Below are positions 18,495 through 31,800 of a stretch of DNA of 64,000 nt, one piece after another. The notes beneath the pieces were generated by a model that saw nothing but the letters and a program-made list of their open reading frames with translations, was not told the origin of the DNA and did not search any database. Each line of letters starts with the position of its first letter. The stretch's first letter is position 1. The stretch is taken from positions 5,720,221 to 5,784,220 of the forward strand of contig NC_081336.1 in the NCBI RefSeq assembly GCF_022539665.2. Reading direction: 5' to 3'. The translations under genes were made by a program, and so were the position numbers. Source of the DNA: Daphnia carinata. Its lineage: Eukaryota > Arthropoda > Branchiopoda > Diplostraca > Daphniidae.

Positions 18495-19330
18495 GATGTC
18501 CTGTTAGGTAATTTACCAGATTACCGTTTTTGGAACTCTCCAAAAATGATATTCAAGATTGGGGCAAGATAGGGCTTCCACTATGCAATTTTCATACGGG
18601 TATCACCTAGAGAACTGTCCGTAAATTTTACACAATACCAGTCTTTCCCGATGATTCGCCAAGAACCAACACTCAATACAGAAAACATTTTACAGAATGG
18701 CGTGGATCTGAATTAGTTTACATGCCAACGAATGGGTCTATTCAGCAACAAAGCCACATGAAATTACTTTTTTGTGTTCATTTGGTGGCAAGCAGCCACC
18801 GCTTAGAACAACGACATTACCACCATTAGGAATGTTTGAAGTAACACTGGGATGCACCGCTCGTACCGAAAACTGTTTTTTTCCAGCCAGTATGGAAGGC
18901 AACATAATTGCGCCAAAACTACAAACAGTTGTTTTACCTTCAGTAAAAGTTTTTTTTTACGTGATGTTAATACCACCGATAACCAAAAACATACCTTAGT
19001 TGAACTTCCGCGGCAAAACACGTCATCGTGGGTATCTTCAGTCAATTAGGATCCCAACGCTCAAGCTACCCTGTAGCGGAAATGACGGGTGAACAAATTC
19101 ACAACCTGATTGTGGAAGCAGGAAAGCAAAAAGAATTTCCTCCCATTCGTTATCTCATGAATTTTTCACCTAAAATTTACTTCTTGGCGTTGGAATAATT
19201 TTTCTAGCATACAAATCCTTTATGCTCAGCAAGTGGTTAACCGCCCACGAGCAGCGACAGTTCTCTACCCGGAGACCACGGGGAGGAAGAACTGGGAAAC
19301 AAAAAATCTATAGAAGTTATTAACTACTAA
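18495..19330 (+). pseudogene. Relic of an F-type envelope gene
   Basis: Out-of-frame pieces match the C-terminal half of the element 2 env in order: LELSKNDIQ...LCNFHTGI (element 2: VELSKDEMSNC...LCKFHTGF), TEWRGSELVYMP, LGMFEVTLGCTARTENCFFPASMEG (element 2: FEVPQGCTARTEDWIFPASLEG) and a basic cytoplasmic tail. Several frameshifts and stops. It lies upstream of a polypurine tract and 3' LTR (19711-20058) and so belongs to an older, 5'-truncated env-bearing element, cut at its left by the 18256-18478 repeat. Confidence 0.75.
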
Positions 19331-19710
19331 TGAAAAAAGACAACGACTGTTCAGGAGAAAGAAACTAAACACGCAATATGCAGCAGTCGGATCCTTATAT
19401 TTCATTCTTTTAACGATTTGTCTTCGTGATAATATCTTATCAATATAAATTTCTAATTATAACATTGTTCTTCCTCTGATTCTTTTTTTTTCACTGTTCT
19501 AGTAATCTCTTCCTTATAAGAGCTCATTAACCTCTCGTACATGTCCTTGTCCTAACATTGCTTCATCTGTTGTTGTTACTTCTCTTCAACTACCCTTTAA
19601 TGGCCGTTTTTAAAGCTTTTCCGATATTTTTCCTTCTTTTGATTTCTTTTCAAATTATCCATTAATGATTGTTAGTACAGTCGCGTCGCCTGTCTTGAAG
19701 AAAGGGGACC

Positions 19711-20058
19711 TGTCGCGGAGGAAAAATAACAAATGTCGCTATCTTTTCTCAGCGTATGGTACAGTTTCCCGCGAAAGATGCCGTAACACAAGTAGGTAAG
19801 CTTACAAAAATGTTGTGTAACGTTTAGCCCAAGAACTCATGCAGCCCTAGGGAAGGGGTGTATGCTTTGTAATAATGGTATAAAAAACCATCTCACTCTC
19901 CCATGAAGTTCCCCTGAGCTCTCTGAGTTCTCTTCTTACTCTCTCTCTCTACAACTTGTTCAAAAGTTAAGTATAATCGTAATTTCTTTTCACTTAGAAT
20001 TGTATTGGTTTTCACTTAAATACAAAATGATAAAGTCAAAATGAAGTCCAGTGTGACA
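19711..20058 (+). repeat. 3' LTR of the decayed env-bearing element
   Basis: TGTCGCGG... to ...CCAGTGTGACA, preceded by the purine tract GAAAGGGGACC. Contains TATAAAA near 19881. Related to the LTR at 46299-46710 (shared TGTCGCG start and AAGTCCAGTGTGACA end). Confidence 0.7.
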
Positions 20059-21317
20059 ATATTATAATTACATAATAATTATTAATTATGTACGGGCTAT
20101 GTAATGTTACCTCGTGAATGCTCATTCGAATCGCATTTTAGTTTTTAGATTACAGGAAGAGGTTATTTGTGAAACAAGTGCTACGAGTAAAATTTTAACA
20201 TGAATACAGAGGCCTAGAATCTAAAGAACGGAAAAGATACTTTAAGACTTAAACGACGTAAATATAGGGTAGAACGTGCAAAAATGCTATTGTATGAAAT
20301 CTTTTAATTTAATTTTTATTTTTTTATTTTAGGCATTAAAAAGTTTTTGAACCAAGGTTGACCAAAAAACCAAAAACTTGTGGTAATAAAGGGATTAATC
20401 AAAAGAATAATTTCACAAATATTAGGAAAACGTTTTTGGTAGCCTCCCTTAAAAACATGTGCAAGGGCTATTTGAAAAACTAAAAGAATAATACACCTTG
20501 AGCAGTGCATTTCTTGTCGTAAGCGAAGCATCAATTAATCAGTGTTAATGACTCAATGTTAATCGCTGAGTCAATCTATATTTTAATTAGATTCGAATTA
20601 ATTTTCCATTTTAATAACAATTTTTTTATTGAATCATTTTTTAAATTTTGATTCTGATTTACTATTTTTGAACGAAGTAGATTAGAATTAATTTAAACAA
20701 ATGATTTTCTAAAACGAAAATTGTTTTGTAGTAAAAATCGGCCCCGATTGGCTCTAATCCGAGTCCCCTACCCACCCCAAAGAAAGCCAATCAGGGACTA
20801 CTTCGGTAATCGGGGTGGGGTAGGGCAAATTTAGGATTTGTTTTTTATTTTAATTTTTAATTTTGTTTTTGATTCTTTTTTTTGTTTTTGAATATAAATT
20901 GGTTAAAGTGAATTTGTTTTTGTTTTTTTTAGCCTGTGAAATCCCGGATTTTGATTGCATTTGTTTCAAATCAAAATTTACAATGATTTGGCCGATCAGT
21001 TCCATGAAAGTTGTGAACTAGTGTGAGCTAACCACATCACAGCCACCGAGCCGCAGCTCTTGCTTGAAGGAGGTAAGTAAAATATGGGAATCCTGCACTT
21101 AGAATCCGCACTTTACACTGTCCCAGGGTGTAGCCGAACACCGGCCATAGTTTTTCAGTTTATATGTGTTGGCGTAGCCTTCAAGTCGAGCTTGTTAGAA
21201 TAGCGGTCATGCTAGACTAAACTTGGTTTTCGATATTGGTGCATTTTGATCTTGCGGAAGATTTTTATACGAAATAATTACAAATAAGAGTTGTAGGCTT
21301 TCCTGTTCGCCACTAAG
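20059..21317. other. Spacer and INTS6 upstream region
   Basis: AT-rich, with GC-rich inverted arms CCCCTACCCACCCC / GGGGTGGGGTAGGG around 20763-20825. A possible 5' non-coding exon ends in GAAGGAG followed by GTAAGTAAA at 21071-21080, and the coding exon begins after an AG at about 21297 or directly before the ATG. Confidence 0.45.
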
Positions 21318-24300
21318 ATGACCATCATCGTCTTCCTTGTGGATACGTCGGCTTCCATGAATCAACGAGCCTACCTTGGAGGGCGTCCTTCGCTGCTGGA
21401 CGTGGCGAAAGGCGCTGTTGAGACTTTCGTAAAAGTAAATATTGGCATCTTTTTACCACTATTCCACTAACACCAAAATTGGTTCGTGTTTTTATTTTCA
21501 AAATGAATAAACAAAAGAAGAGTCATCTACTTGCAATCCGTAAGGAGCTTAATAGGGAATGCCAACATGTGAAGTTAATGAATAAAAACAATTTTATCTT
21601 ACTTCATAGTATGATTATGTAAGAGTGTTAAATTTTCAGTTTTTCTAATTTAAACATATACTATGCATTAGTTTGTTTCATTATCATAATAGTGAACAAA
21701 GCTTACAATAGAAAATGTTGTGTATTAAACAAGTATTTACTGTGGTGTACATGAAAGTTTTCTTCTCAAAGATTAGGCAGCGATCCCCTGAGAGCCGTGG
21801 TGACAGATATATGCTCCTTACATTTGAAGAACCTCCATTCAATATCAAGGTATAGTTTGAAGTATGATGAATTCACAATATTAGAAATATTATTTAATTT
21901 TTTCTAAATACAAACAAATTTTGAATTCAAACCTGTTGAACAACTACAGTTTTCTTTTAGGCATTTTAAAAATGTAATGTTACCTGCATTTTTTAAAAAT
22001 GTTTATTGTATGTGTCACTGTACAGGCTGGATGGAAGGAAAATTTAGGGACATTTATGAATGAGCTAAAGAATCTGCAAGCAACTGGGTTGTCAACATTG
22101 GGTGTTGCACTGAAAAGTGCATTTGATCTACTCAATGTCAATAGAATGCAAACTGGTATTGATATGTATGGTCAAGGAAGACACCCTTTCTTTTTAGAGC
22201 CAGCTGTAATAGTAGCCATTACTGATGGTGGGAAGCTTGCTTACAATGGAGGAATCCATGACGAGGTTGGTAGTTTATCAAACATTTATAGAAAACTAAT
22301 ATATAACTATTGACATAGTGTGACTTTGCATCATTGTTTATTATTTTTAAACGCACATTATTCTTTCATTTTTACAGTTGAACCTGCCTATGAATAACAA
22401 TATTCCTGGTGCTGAGTTGACGCGTGAGCCTTTTCGGTGGGACCAGCGGCTCTTTAGCCTAGTTCTACGACTTACTGGAACTCCACCCCTTGAAAGAGAT
22501 CCAATGGGATTGGTACCAAGTGATACTTCGCCAATAGATACCATGTGTGAAGTAACAGGGGGACGCTCTTACGCCATTACTTCACACCGGATGCTTATGC
22601 AATGTGTTGACAGTTTGGTTCAAAAAATTCAAAGTGGTGTAGTTATTTATTTTGAAAAAATAGGACCTGATCCTCCACTTTTAGCTGAAGGTTTGCGTTA
22701 GCAGCAATTCTGAATCATACATGTTTAATTTGGCTACCTTTTTGCATCGTTGAACAATTAAAACAGGGAAAGCGGACTGTACAAATGGTGAAGTTTTACT
22801 TGATGAAGATAGTAAAGCAATTTTTTCAGGATCATCTTGGCAAGTTTGTAGACGAATGATTTATGTACCACGTTCTGCACAAAAAGGATTTGCTGTTGGA
22901 TTTTGGCCTATTCCAGAAGCTTTCTGGCCTGATGTGAATGCTCCTTCCCTGGTACGTAAATTTTACGGTGGTCTTCTAATCGTGTCCACGTGCAAGTTGT
23001 TGATGTTTGATCTTTGCCACAGTCTCCCCGAACTGCGCATCCCGTTGTCCAATTCACGTGCACTAACCAAGAACCCATGATAATTGAAAATCTTCCGTTT
23101 GACAAGTACGAAGTGGAACCTTGTCCATTGACTCAGTACATTCTGTCAAGGAAGCAGGCGTCCACATGTTGGCAAGTGTGTTGCTATTTTCTTTTTTCAA
23201 TTACATTTTTGCTCTGCTTCTTAGTAAGGTTATTATTGTATTCAACGTATATAATGTTATTATATCCTGTACTATATAAATTTATATATATTTTCCGTGA
23301 CATCTTAGAAACGATTCTTCTGCTTCCTCTTGGCCTAGGTGTTCGTTCCAAACAGTTACCGAAGCTCTGAATCTGGCCATCCATTTGGATATCTTAAAGC
23401 TAGCACAAATTTGCAATCAGTCAACCTTTTTGTGATGCCTTACAACTACCCGGCATTACTTCCGCTTCTGGATGAACTTTTCCGCGTGCATCGCCTGAGG
23501 CCAACAGCTGATTGGCGAGGACATTTTGCTAACTACCTGCGAACGATGCCGCCATATTACGCTGCGGTAGGACAAAGTGCTTTGCAAGATCGGATGTTTC
23601 ACTAACTTGTTTTCTTAAATTACGCAGCCCCTACGCCGTGCTCTGACTAGAATGGGTGCCCCGAACTTAGCCTCTACTCTGATACCTGAATCATTGGACA
23701 ACAATTTGAGTTATAGTATAGTCAATTATTTGAAGAGACTCAAGCATCAAGCAAAAGTTGAGTTTGATCGAGTTTGCTCAGAAGTCGGGAGAAATCGACA
23801 AGTTGTAGTTGATTCCATTAAGGTTATACCAAGATCCGCATTTCGGAAAGATTTTATTTCTAATCCCACGCTTATAGGTATGATAAGTTAATAAGTGTTG
23901 AAGCAAATTGTGTTTACCGCTTGATGTCGTTTTTCTGATAGACAAGTTTCTAAACTTACGGGACCAAATGAGTGATTTCCCTGGTTTTGCGTTGGCGTTG
24001 AAAGAACGAGAAATGCGAGCTCAAAATCTTCGTAATCCATTCGATATTCCACGTTCCACTCTTCTCGATCAAGTTGCTAGAATGCGGGCAAATTTTTTGC
24101 AGCCTTCCTTGGCCCACACTAGATTGCAAGACGAAGGTAAATAAGTAGATTTTTTAACATTTCCATTATTAGTTAATTTTATTAATTTTTTTGGGAAAAA
24201 CTAATAACTTGCTTAAAATATCTGGCAGATGACGTCCACAGTATGCCTGTTGGTCAAATGGGAAACTATCAAGAATATTTAAAACGAATAGCACCTCCTC

Positions 24301-25551
24301 TGCGAGAAATCGAATCTACACCTGTTAGACAACATATGTTTGGAAATCCTTTTAAAATTGACAAGGCAAGCTTAAGCTTCGGTTTTCCCCGGATATAACA
24401 AATATCTTAGAAGAAATTTCGTACCCGTTTTCCCCAATTTTATGTCTGTGGCGTGTGCTCTTACATTATGTATTGTTTTGTTTTGCAGAGGATGATGGTA
24501 GACGAAGCTGATATTGATTTGGTTGGTGGCAGCGCCTCGCAGACTAGTGGACGTGGAACCAAACGACCTGCTGAATCTCCTAACCCTATTCCATTTAGGC
24601 CGTCAAAGAGAAAAGCTGGGCCGCTGCCACGCGATTTGTGTGTCCGACGACCATTTACACCACTGTCTTCAGCCTCAACTTCACCTTCACCTCCGCCCTC
24701 TCCAATTCCGTCCTTGCCGGGAGATGTGCAAATTAGACCTGACAGTCATTTACCTGGTGTTAATTCACCCGTTTTCCCTTCACCAACAATTGATCACTTC
24801 GATAGCGAAGATGAATCTCATTCACTAGTAATAGCCGAGTGCAACATCGACGCGCCACCTGAAACATCTCTTGTCAACGGATTAACAAAAACTACTTCTA
24901 CCCTTGAAGATGTGCCACCGTGCGAACTTCAGATAATTATTTCTCCATCTCTTCAAGCTTTGCACAATAATGGTGCAATAGTAACTCCCGAAACACTGGT
25001 TCCTGCTTCAGCAGCCAATCATTTCGTTAATGGAGATGTAAAAGGTACGAAAATTAAGACTGGAGCTTTGACAGAGCATTGCCTTGAAAGGCTTTCTTGA
25101 TCATATAATGTAAATATTTTATTATCGTATTTACCTACAGATCTGTACGCCAATCATGGTAATACCAATTACGCTTTTCTGAATTGTGTCAGCGGAGTCG
25201 GCGACCAATTGCCTCTAAATGGAACTTTGTTACGGCCCGAGATTCAAGAAATACAACAACACAATCTACAAGTCAAATCCGCTGCTTGCCGCGCAATTAA
25301 ACGACCTGGAAGAAGTGAATTAACTTGTCAGACTTGCTATTGCAATCGAAGTCCCCCTAACAACTTACTCTATTATTTCAGATTTCAATGGCGTCTTCAA
25401 TGAACTCTCACGTCTGAAGGGGTCATTAGACTTGCGCAAATCTATAGTGATGGATATCGTCAACGAATGCCTGCGGTTTAAGCGTCGCATATTGGCAGAT
25501 CTTGTCAAACAGTTTCTTAACAGTCTGGGAAGAGATCCAGAAGCTTTATAA
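21318..25551 (+). CDS. INTS6: Integrator complex subunit 6 (13 coding exons, 931 aa)
   Basis: Subunit of the nuclear Integrator complex, which cleaves snRNA and paused Pol II transcripts; in known systems INTS6 links it to PP2A. Exons: 21318-21434, 21772-21849, 22026-22265, 22378-22690, 22767-22951, 23023-23175, 23339-23566, 23628-23877, 23942-24136, 24229-24365, 24489-25044, 25141-25314, 25382-25551. All phases join and the total divides by three. The N-terminal VWA domain has the MIDAS motif DTSASMNQR, then GDRYMLLTFEEPP and ITDGGKL. Mid-region LFVMPYNYPALLPLLDELF and the C-terminal INTS6/SAGE1/DDX26B domain (AIKRPGR...RLKGSLDLRKSIVMDIVNEC...RFKRRIL) are present. Human protein: 887 aa. The exon 10/11 intron has a GC donor (AAG/GCAAGC). 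AATAAA at 25901 and 25913. Confidence 0.97.
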
Positions 25552-27371
25552 TCGTTGAAAATTTTCATAAACACCGTACGGACATATAGACAGACGTTAT
25601 TCACAGCATCAGTAAATTGTCCAAATTGTGTGCTTGATTTCGGAATATATTTCATGCATTTTTTCTACCACAAGCAAAGTTATGTGGCTGAACTCGCAGT
25701 GAAATGTTCTAATAGGCTTCCATGCCAATCTGCCCCTATTTGTTGAATTCCACGGTCTACTGTCTGAAGCTTGCTGACAGTTTATTTAGTCTGATCTAGT
25801 TAAAGTTTTCCTTGACATTCCGGCATAGCCATGACTAACGGTGATCACCGCGGCTGATTAGTGATATAAAACGAAGCAAATACAGTATATATTACTAATA
25901 AATAAAGTAATCAATAAAAGATGCTGACATAATAACCGACAGATGATCATTCATCAATGCCGACTAAATGCTGAACTGTACTAAGCTGGAAATTCTCATG
26001 TATGGTGACATAAGGTGAGCTCTAAACTGTGAGTTGTCGATGTGGAAGGCACAAGGTGAAACACGGCAGTCAATTAAACGGCGGACGTCCTGAGAGGCTT
26101 CGAAATATTCGATAGATTTTTAAGCAGTGCGACACATTAAGGGTAATTTATAAAGGTCATATTACCTGTAATATAAGGATTTTGTGTTTTGATAGAAAAT
26201 TAGAACTACACATGCCATATAGTTTGTTTAATTTGAATCAATTGCGACGAATCGCCTAGTTTTACGCTTAAACTTCAACTTCGCTGTCTGCATAGTATAC
26301 ATTAAGTCCATTAGTGGCATTTAAAAGGAAATGTTTATTCAGAAAAATTGTTGACAATATCTAAACAACTTCCGGTTTTCAAGCTTTCGTAGCTTTTTAT
26401 GAAAAAATGTGAAGCACCGCTGATAACAGTACATTACGCCAAAAGTGCGTCCGCGATTACTATTTATTTGTTGTTTGGTCTATGGGCGTATTTAGGAAAA
26501 AAAAATCTTTTGGTCCCGGTGAACTTGACACTAGATTTAGCGTTACATCTATTGCACATTCGTGGCGCATTTATTAAATTCATCGGCCAAATAAACAGTT
26601 TTTCATTTACCAGCCTCAAAAGTTAACAAGTGTCGCTGCCACAGATTGCTGCTCCAGAAAAAGTCTTGCAACTTCATTCCTTACCCAACGCAATTGTAGA
26701 CGTAGTAAATAGAATTTGCTTATTTACTCGATTAGTCGATGTCGACTAATCGGTTAGTGCGTTAGGACCAGTAGAAATGTAATGGCCGTCAAGCATAGGC
26801 AAGGTTGAAAACTTACTACCAAGTGCAACCAGCAAGGCTACAGAGAAAATTGTGTTAGTCAAAATATATTGATTGAATTACATTCGACCGTCTAGTTTGA
26901 AATTCGACAATGCTAGCAATGACGAAGTCGAACTTTACGCTGTCATTAACCCCTTGTACAAACCAAAGAGATTCACGAAATGTCGTGTTGAGAACTGGCA
27001 CCAAAAATTTCTCTTCTTGAAGTCATACGATGTCGCACAGGACATGTCATGTCCTGTCCTGTCACATGCCAACTTAACTTAGCTAAAGCATTAAATGTAT
27101 TTCGCAGGGTGAAGGATCGTAATTTTAAAAATTTTCAATCCATTTCAGAATGCTCCGTATTAACTCCATGATTTGTTTTGGATGATTATTTGTTGTTTAT
27201 AAAAGCCCCTTTTTGAAGCATCTGTATATTCAGGCATGAACAGAGATATTCAAACTAAATGTAAACATTAAAGCTTTAGAATAAATCTGGCAAATGGCAA
27301 CAATTAATTGGCAAATGGTTCAAGCAATTTGGGTTTGATGTAACTGGCAACGGTGTTTGAGCTCGAAGAAA
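25552..27371. other. INTS6 3' region and intergenic spacer
   Basis: 3' untranslated DNA to about 25935, then AT-rich sequence without a gene. A 22-nt palindrome GATTAGTCGA-TG-TCGACTAATC lies at 26730-26751. Confidence 0.6.
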
Positions 27372-30300
27372 ATGGAGGACCTTGCCGTTGAAGTCCGGGG
27401 TGAAAATGGGGCTTGGTATAAGGTGAAAAATAAAACATATATTTATCAGTTTCTTTTGTAGGGCCAATTAAATATTACTATTGTTTGATTACTTTGGATT
27501 GCCTTATATTCAATAGCAACATTGTTTCCAGTCTGTTATCTTTGTGTAAAGAAAGCGTCGGCAGTGAATGAACCGGCCCTGCCCTTTTTGATATTTTAGC
27601 TTGTTTGGCAAAATCTCATTACCTTCCGTAAAGCAGAAAAAACACATGAAAAATGTTACAATTCTCCGCTGTTTTTATTTGGTCCATCGTCTGTTGCTAA
27701 CGTTCACATTCATCTTTTGCAGGCATTTGTCACCGATGTTCATGAAGATGAGATATCTGTAGCATTTGAGAATGAGTATACATTTACATGGAATTCTTTA
27801 TTTCAGATTAACCTGGACTAATATATATTATGTTTGAATTAGTTGGCAGCCAGAGACAAAGTTTCTCTTCTCAAGGTCTCGCTTACCTTTGAAGGACAGT
27901 AAGGGTCCATTTACATTTGTAGAAAATCAAGAAATTGAAGTTTACTCAAAGGCAAATGAACAGGAAGCATTTGGTTGGTGGAAAGCTGTCATAAAGGTTA
28001 GTTCTAGATCCTTTAATATTTTTCAAAATCGTAATTAATGTATTTGAAAATCACTAGTATTTAAAGTGAATCCCCTGAGAGGTTCATGCTGATATTTTAT
28101 GTTCCTTTATTTACATTTCTTACACAGATGATCAGAGGGGAATTTTATGTTGTGGAGTATGTTGGCTGGGAAATGTCATATTCAGAAATAGTACCTGGTG
28201 AAAGAATTCGACCATTGAACACCAATTCTCCTTTGACAAAAGCAAACTTTTTCAAATTTGAAATTGAGGTGCCTGAAGAATTACGTGAATAGTAAGTTAT
28301 TGTTTTCCCATCAGCTATTTGGCTTCAAGCATATTATCAGCAACCATTAGCTTTAGTATTGATACATTAACCCCTGCTGTCCCACACTTGAGCATGTGTG
28401 TTAAACTGTTAAATAACTGCTATTCTATTTTATAATAGTGCTAAAAGAGATGGAGTACATAAGGAATTTCAGAAAGCGATTGAAGCAGCCGTCTGTCGAT
28501 ATATCCCCGATAAAGGAGTGCTAAGTGTTATGGTAAAAACTCCCACATCTTTCACCTACGAAGTGTCTGACTGATTGTTGAATTACGTTTTATCAGTCTC
28601 GACACGAGTCCAGCCGGAAGCGCGCAGGTCTTTTGCAGGATATGCATTTTCGTAATTTGACGCAAAAAGTGGTGCTGCTCAAAAGAACAGAAGAGGCTGC
28701 GAAACAGCTTGAATGTACAAGAACACATTCTAGTGGAGGGTAAATATTATAACTTTATGAATTTGGCACAATTTAAGTATTTTATTAATTAAATGAATTT
28801 TTTTTTAAATAAAGGTTTACAGAAGAATTTACTGTGAGAGAGGATCTGATGGGATTAGCGATTGGGGCACATGGAGCAAACATACAACAAGCTCGAAAGA
28901 TTGATGGAATTACGAATATTGAGCTATTAGAGAATTCCTGTACCTTCCGAATCCATGGGGAGGTATTTCGAAAGAGTTACTGCTGTTTGAAATTATTTAA
29001 AAAGCTGTATTGATAATTCAGATTGAGGAATCGGTAAGGAAAGCTCGTGGAATGCTGGAATACGGCGAAGAATCCATTCAGGTGCCTCGATTTTTGGTCG
29101 GAAAAGTCATTGGTAAAAACGGACGTGTGATTCAAGAAATAGTGGACAAGAGCAACGTTGTGCGCGTTAAAATTGAAGGAGACAACGAACCCAACCCTAC
29201 TCATCCTCGCGAAGATGGATTGGTTCCATTTGTATTTGTAGGCACTGTGGATTCCATAGCTAATGCCAAAGTCCTTCTCGAATATCACTTAGCACACTTG
29301 AAGGTAAGGAATTCCCTGTTTGACTCCTGCTAGTTTCTTTTTTGGTTTAGCCTTCCTCTAGGCGACCTACTAAGTTCCAGGCTCATTGTTGTATCATTCC
29401 AGGAAGTGGAACAATTACGCATGGAGAAGTTAGAGATCGATCAGCAACTTCGTTCTATTCACAACAGCAACCTTACGTCAGCTCCTGTGTTTCCTCCCCC
29501 GCGGCGTGTGGATAGGTTTGTACTTTTTCTAAAATTTGTTTTAAATTATTTAACAACAACAGAGTATTTCAGAGGATACAGTGCTGAACCGGAAGGAGGA
29601 GGTAATCGAGACCGAGGAAGTCTAACGCGTGGCCGAGGTCGAGGTGGAAGAGGTGCACCTGTTAGTAGTGGTCGATTTGGTGAACGATTTCATGTAGAGA
29701 GAAGTGGGGTTGCATCGTCGGTTAGAGGCCGTGGAGCAGCTCGAGGTCGAGGAGAGCGACCCGAACGGGCTGATCGTGTGGAGCGGAACGAACATGCAGA
29801 AAGAGGAGATCGTGACAGCGGTAAATTCCTTTTTCTAAATCTGTTCAGTTTAGCATTTGAAAGCAAAACAAACGTTGGGCACATGGCTTTCAAGTTCGTT
29901 TTATGCGTATTGAGGTAAAAGTTGAACTTCTTTACGTTACGTACTATACGTACCATTTTCTTTACTTTTCTTTCCATTAACTGGCACCAGTGGACATGTA
30001 TTTGATTTGCTAACCGCCAAGTAGCTTCTTCTGTAAGTATCCCTAAGCTCTGGAAACCGATTAGGAAAATTGTGAATAATTTGTACATGACAAACCGGTA
30101 GTCTCGTGGGCGTCGAAGAAGTTTTTGAAATTGGTCGGGAATGCTACTCAGCAAAAATTCTACCATTTTCCCTTTGGGATTTGTTCTTTAGTGGAGGAAG
30201 ATGAAAAGGATATCGTTAGAACGAAACAATGCAAAACGTTTTGTCATAAGTCAGTAGCCAACGAATGACAATTTATGCATCTATGTCTGGTAAGAGTTGT

Positions 30301-31063
30301 GGCGTCGGTTAATATTTGTACAATCATCAGGTAAAAACTCCTTAGTCAAGTAAGAATGCCTTTTTTTTTTTTTTTTTTTTTATTCTGTACATCGACGTTG
30401 AAAATTATTCTATGCATATTTTTGCTGAGTGCCATTAATTTTGTGTTGTTTATATGTAGCTTTTCGAGGTAGATCAAGAGGATTTCGTCGTGGATTTGGA
30501 GATCGTATGATGGATACAGAACGGCGTGGTGAAGAGGAATCGGCGCCAGATAGTCAAGATCTTTCGAGTGCTGCTAGTCTAGATAGGGGTAAGATCGCAA
30601 ATTATGTTTTGCTTGATTTTTTTGCATTCTAATATATTTCTTTTCCAATCATTAAAATCTATTTTTAGATTCCGGCTCAAGCAATGAAGAATCGGGCCCT
30701 GGTCGCCGTCAACGTCGTCGTCGACCGCGCAAAGTGGAATCAGAAACCAATGGCCGATCCAACAGTATACATATAGATTTGTTTGTCGACTAATAAGTAT
30801 GGACTCATCGCTTTCTCTTTTTAGTCCTGGACAACTCTTCAAGCGGTTCTCGTTTGCATTCGGCTTTGTCTAGTAAAGAGGGGACGCCGGCTGAAACTAC
30901 TACAAAAAATGCTTCGCATGCGGGATCCTTACATTCAGCTGCGGCCTCTGGGCCTCCCCATTCGCGCGATCAACGTAACAGATACGATAAACCGGGTGGT
31001 AGTCGCAAACCGATAACCGATCCAAAGGTTCATGAAGAATCTGTTAATGGAACCACAGCTTGA
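27372..31063 (+). CDS. FMR1: Fragile X messenger ribonucleoprotein (13 coding exons, 637 aa)
   Basis: RNA-binding translational regulator of cytoplasmic mRNPs and neurons. Exons: 27372-27422, 27723-27775, 27843-27996, 28128-28291, 28439-28532, 28597-28739, 28815-28962, 29022-29303, 29403-29515, 29573-29820, 30460-30588, 30669-30764, 30825-31063; phases all fit. N-terminal Agenet/Tudor pair ([25 protein letters not shown]); KH0; KH1 with GAHG loop ([21 protein letters not shown]); KH2 with GKNG ([19 protein letters not shown]); [18 protein letters not shown]-like [12 protein letters not shown] boxes GRGRGGRG and [10 protein letters not shown]; basic [11 protein letters not shown]. Both KH GxxG loops are intact. 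The 57-bp intron 9 is in frame without a stop. Intron 10 (639 bp) holds a fragment of unknown origin, and a T22 run lies at 30361-30382. Confidence 0.97.
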
Positions 31064-31473
31064 AACTCGGGAAGTAAAATTCGTGAAAGGAAAATTGTTT
31101 GTGAAAGGTGGCTGTTGAAAAAAAAAGTTGCGTCAATTGTTGAGAAAACAGGAAAGGTTGTTTATTTGCCCTGGAACAAAGTAAAGAAACCCAGAAGCGT
31201 TCGATATCAAACAACACAAGCGAAGTTGACAATGTGTTTCGCGAAGAAAAAATCTGTTGAAATCGCAACGGTTCTAAAAATGATTCATCGATAAATCTTT
31301 ACCTCTTTTCGTAATTACCCTTCGCACCACCACCGAAATGTGTCCCATCCACTTGAATACACTTGCTTATGCTGTGTACTGGATAATTGACTCTAGGTGT
31401 GATAAACAAATTCACTACAATGGTTGAACAGGATTTTTTAAAACTAATGGGCGAAGATATTCTGAAGATTAAG
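31064..31473. other. FMR1 3' region
   Basis: Presumed 3' UTR and spacer. A poly(A)-type AATAAA is at 31509-31514. Confidence 0.5.
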
Positions 31474-31800
31474 TTATTCTTTTTTTATACTGCCTGGTTT
31501 TCGCGTATAATAAACTAAAGAGTGAATGGAATGCGTTGTGTTAACGCAGGCACATTTTGTTTCTGTTTCTTCGTACAGTGTTATACCACACCGTTTTGAC
31601 GTCTGAACGTAGAACTTCAAACTGCTTAACAATACACCTGGATGCTTACGCGCTGATGGAATATTAGGATTTCCCTTCTTATCGATAAGAATTGGATGAA
31701 AGTCACAAGTAATGTCAAACCTGATATGCATACTTCGTTTGTACAAGACAAACTGCCCTAGTTGCGGTTCATGTTCGTAAACATAACTTACTGTAGCCAT
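31474..31800 (-). CDS. Hypothetical ORF, 108 codons
   Basis: Unrecognised. Begins MATVSYVYEHEPQLGQFVLY and stays open for 108 codons on the - strand behind FMR1. There is no signal peptide or membrane span, the composition is mixed and protein-like, and no family motif is seen. A splice-donor-like site does not interrupt it. May be an exon, part of a decayed element, or chance. Confidence 0.2.
   Translation of the reverse strand: MATVSYVYEHEPQLGQFVLYKRSMHIRFDITCDFHPILIDKKGNPNIPSARKHPGVLLSSLKFYVQTSKRCGITLYEETETKCACVNTTHSIHSLVYYTRKPGSIKKE

Noticed and set aside
24453..25100. 215-codon frame as a separate gene
   Set aside because: It is INTS6 exon 11 with read-through into both introns; phases show that it is spliced.
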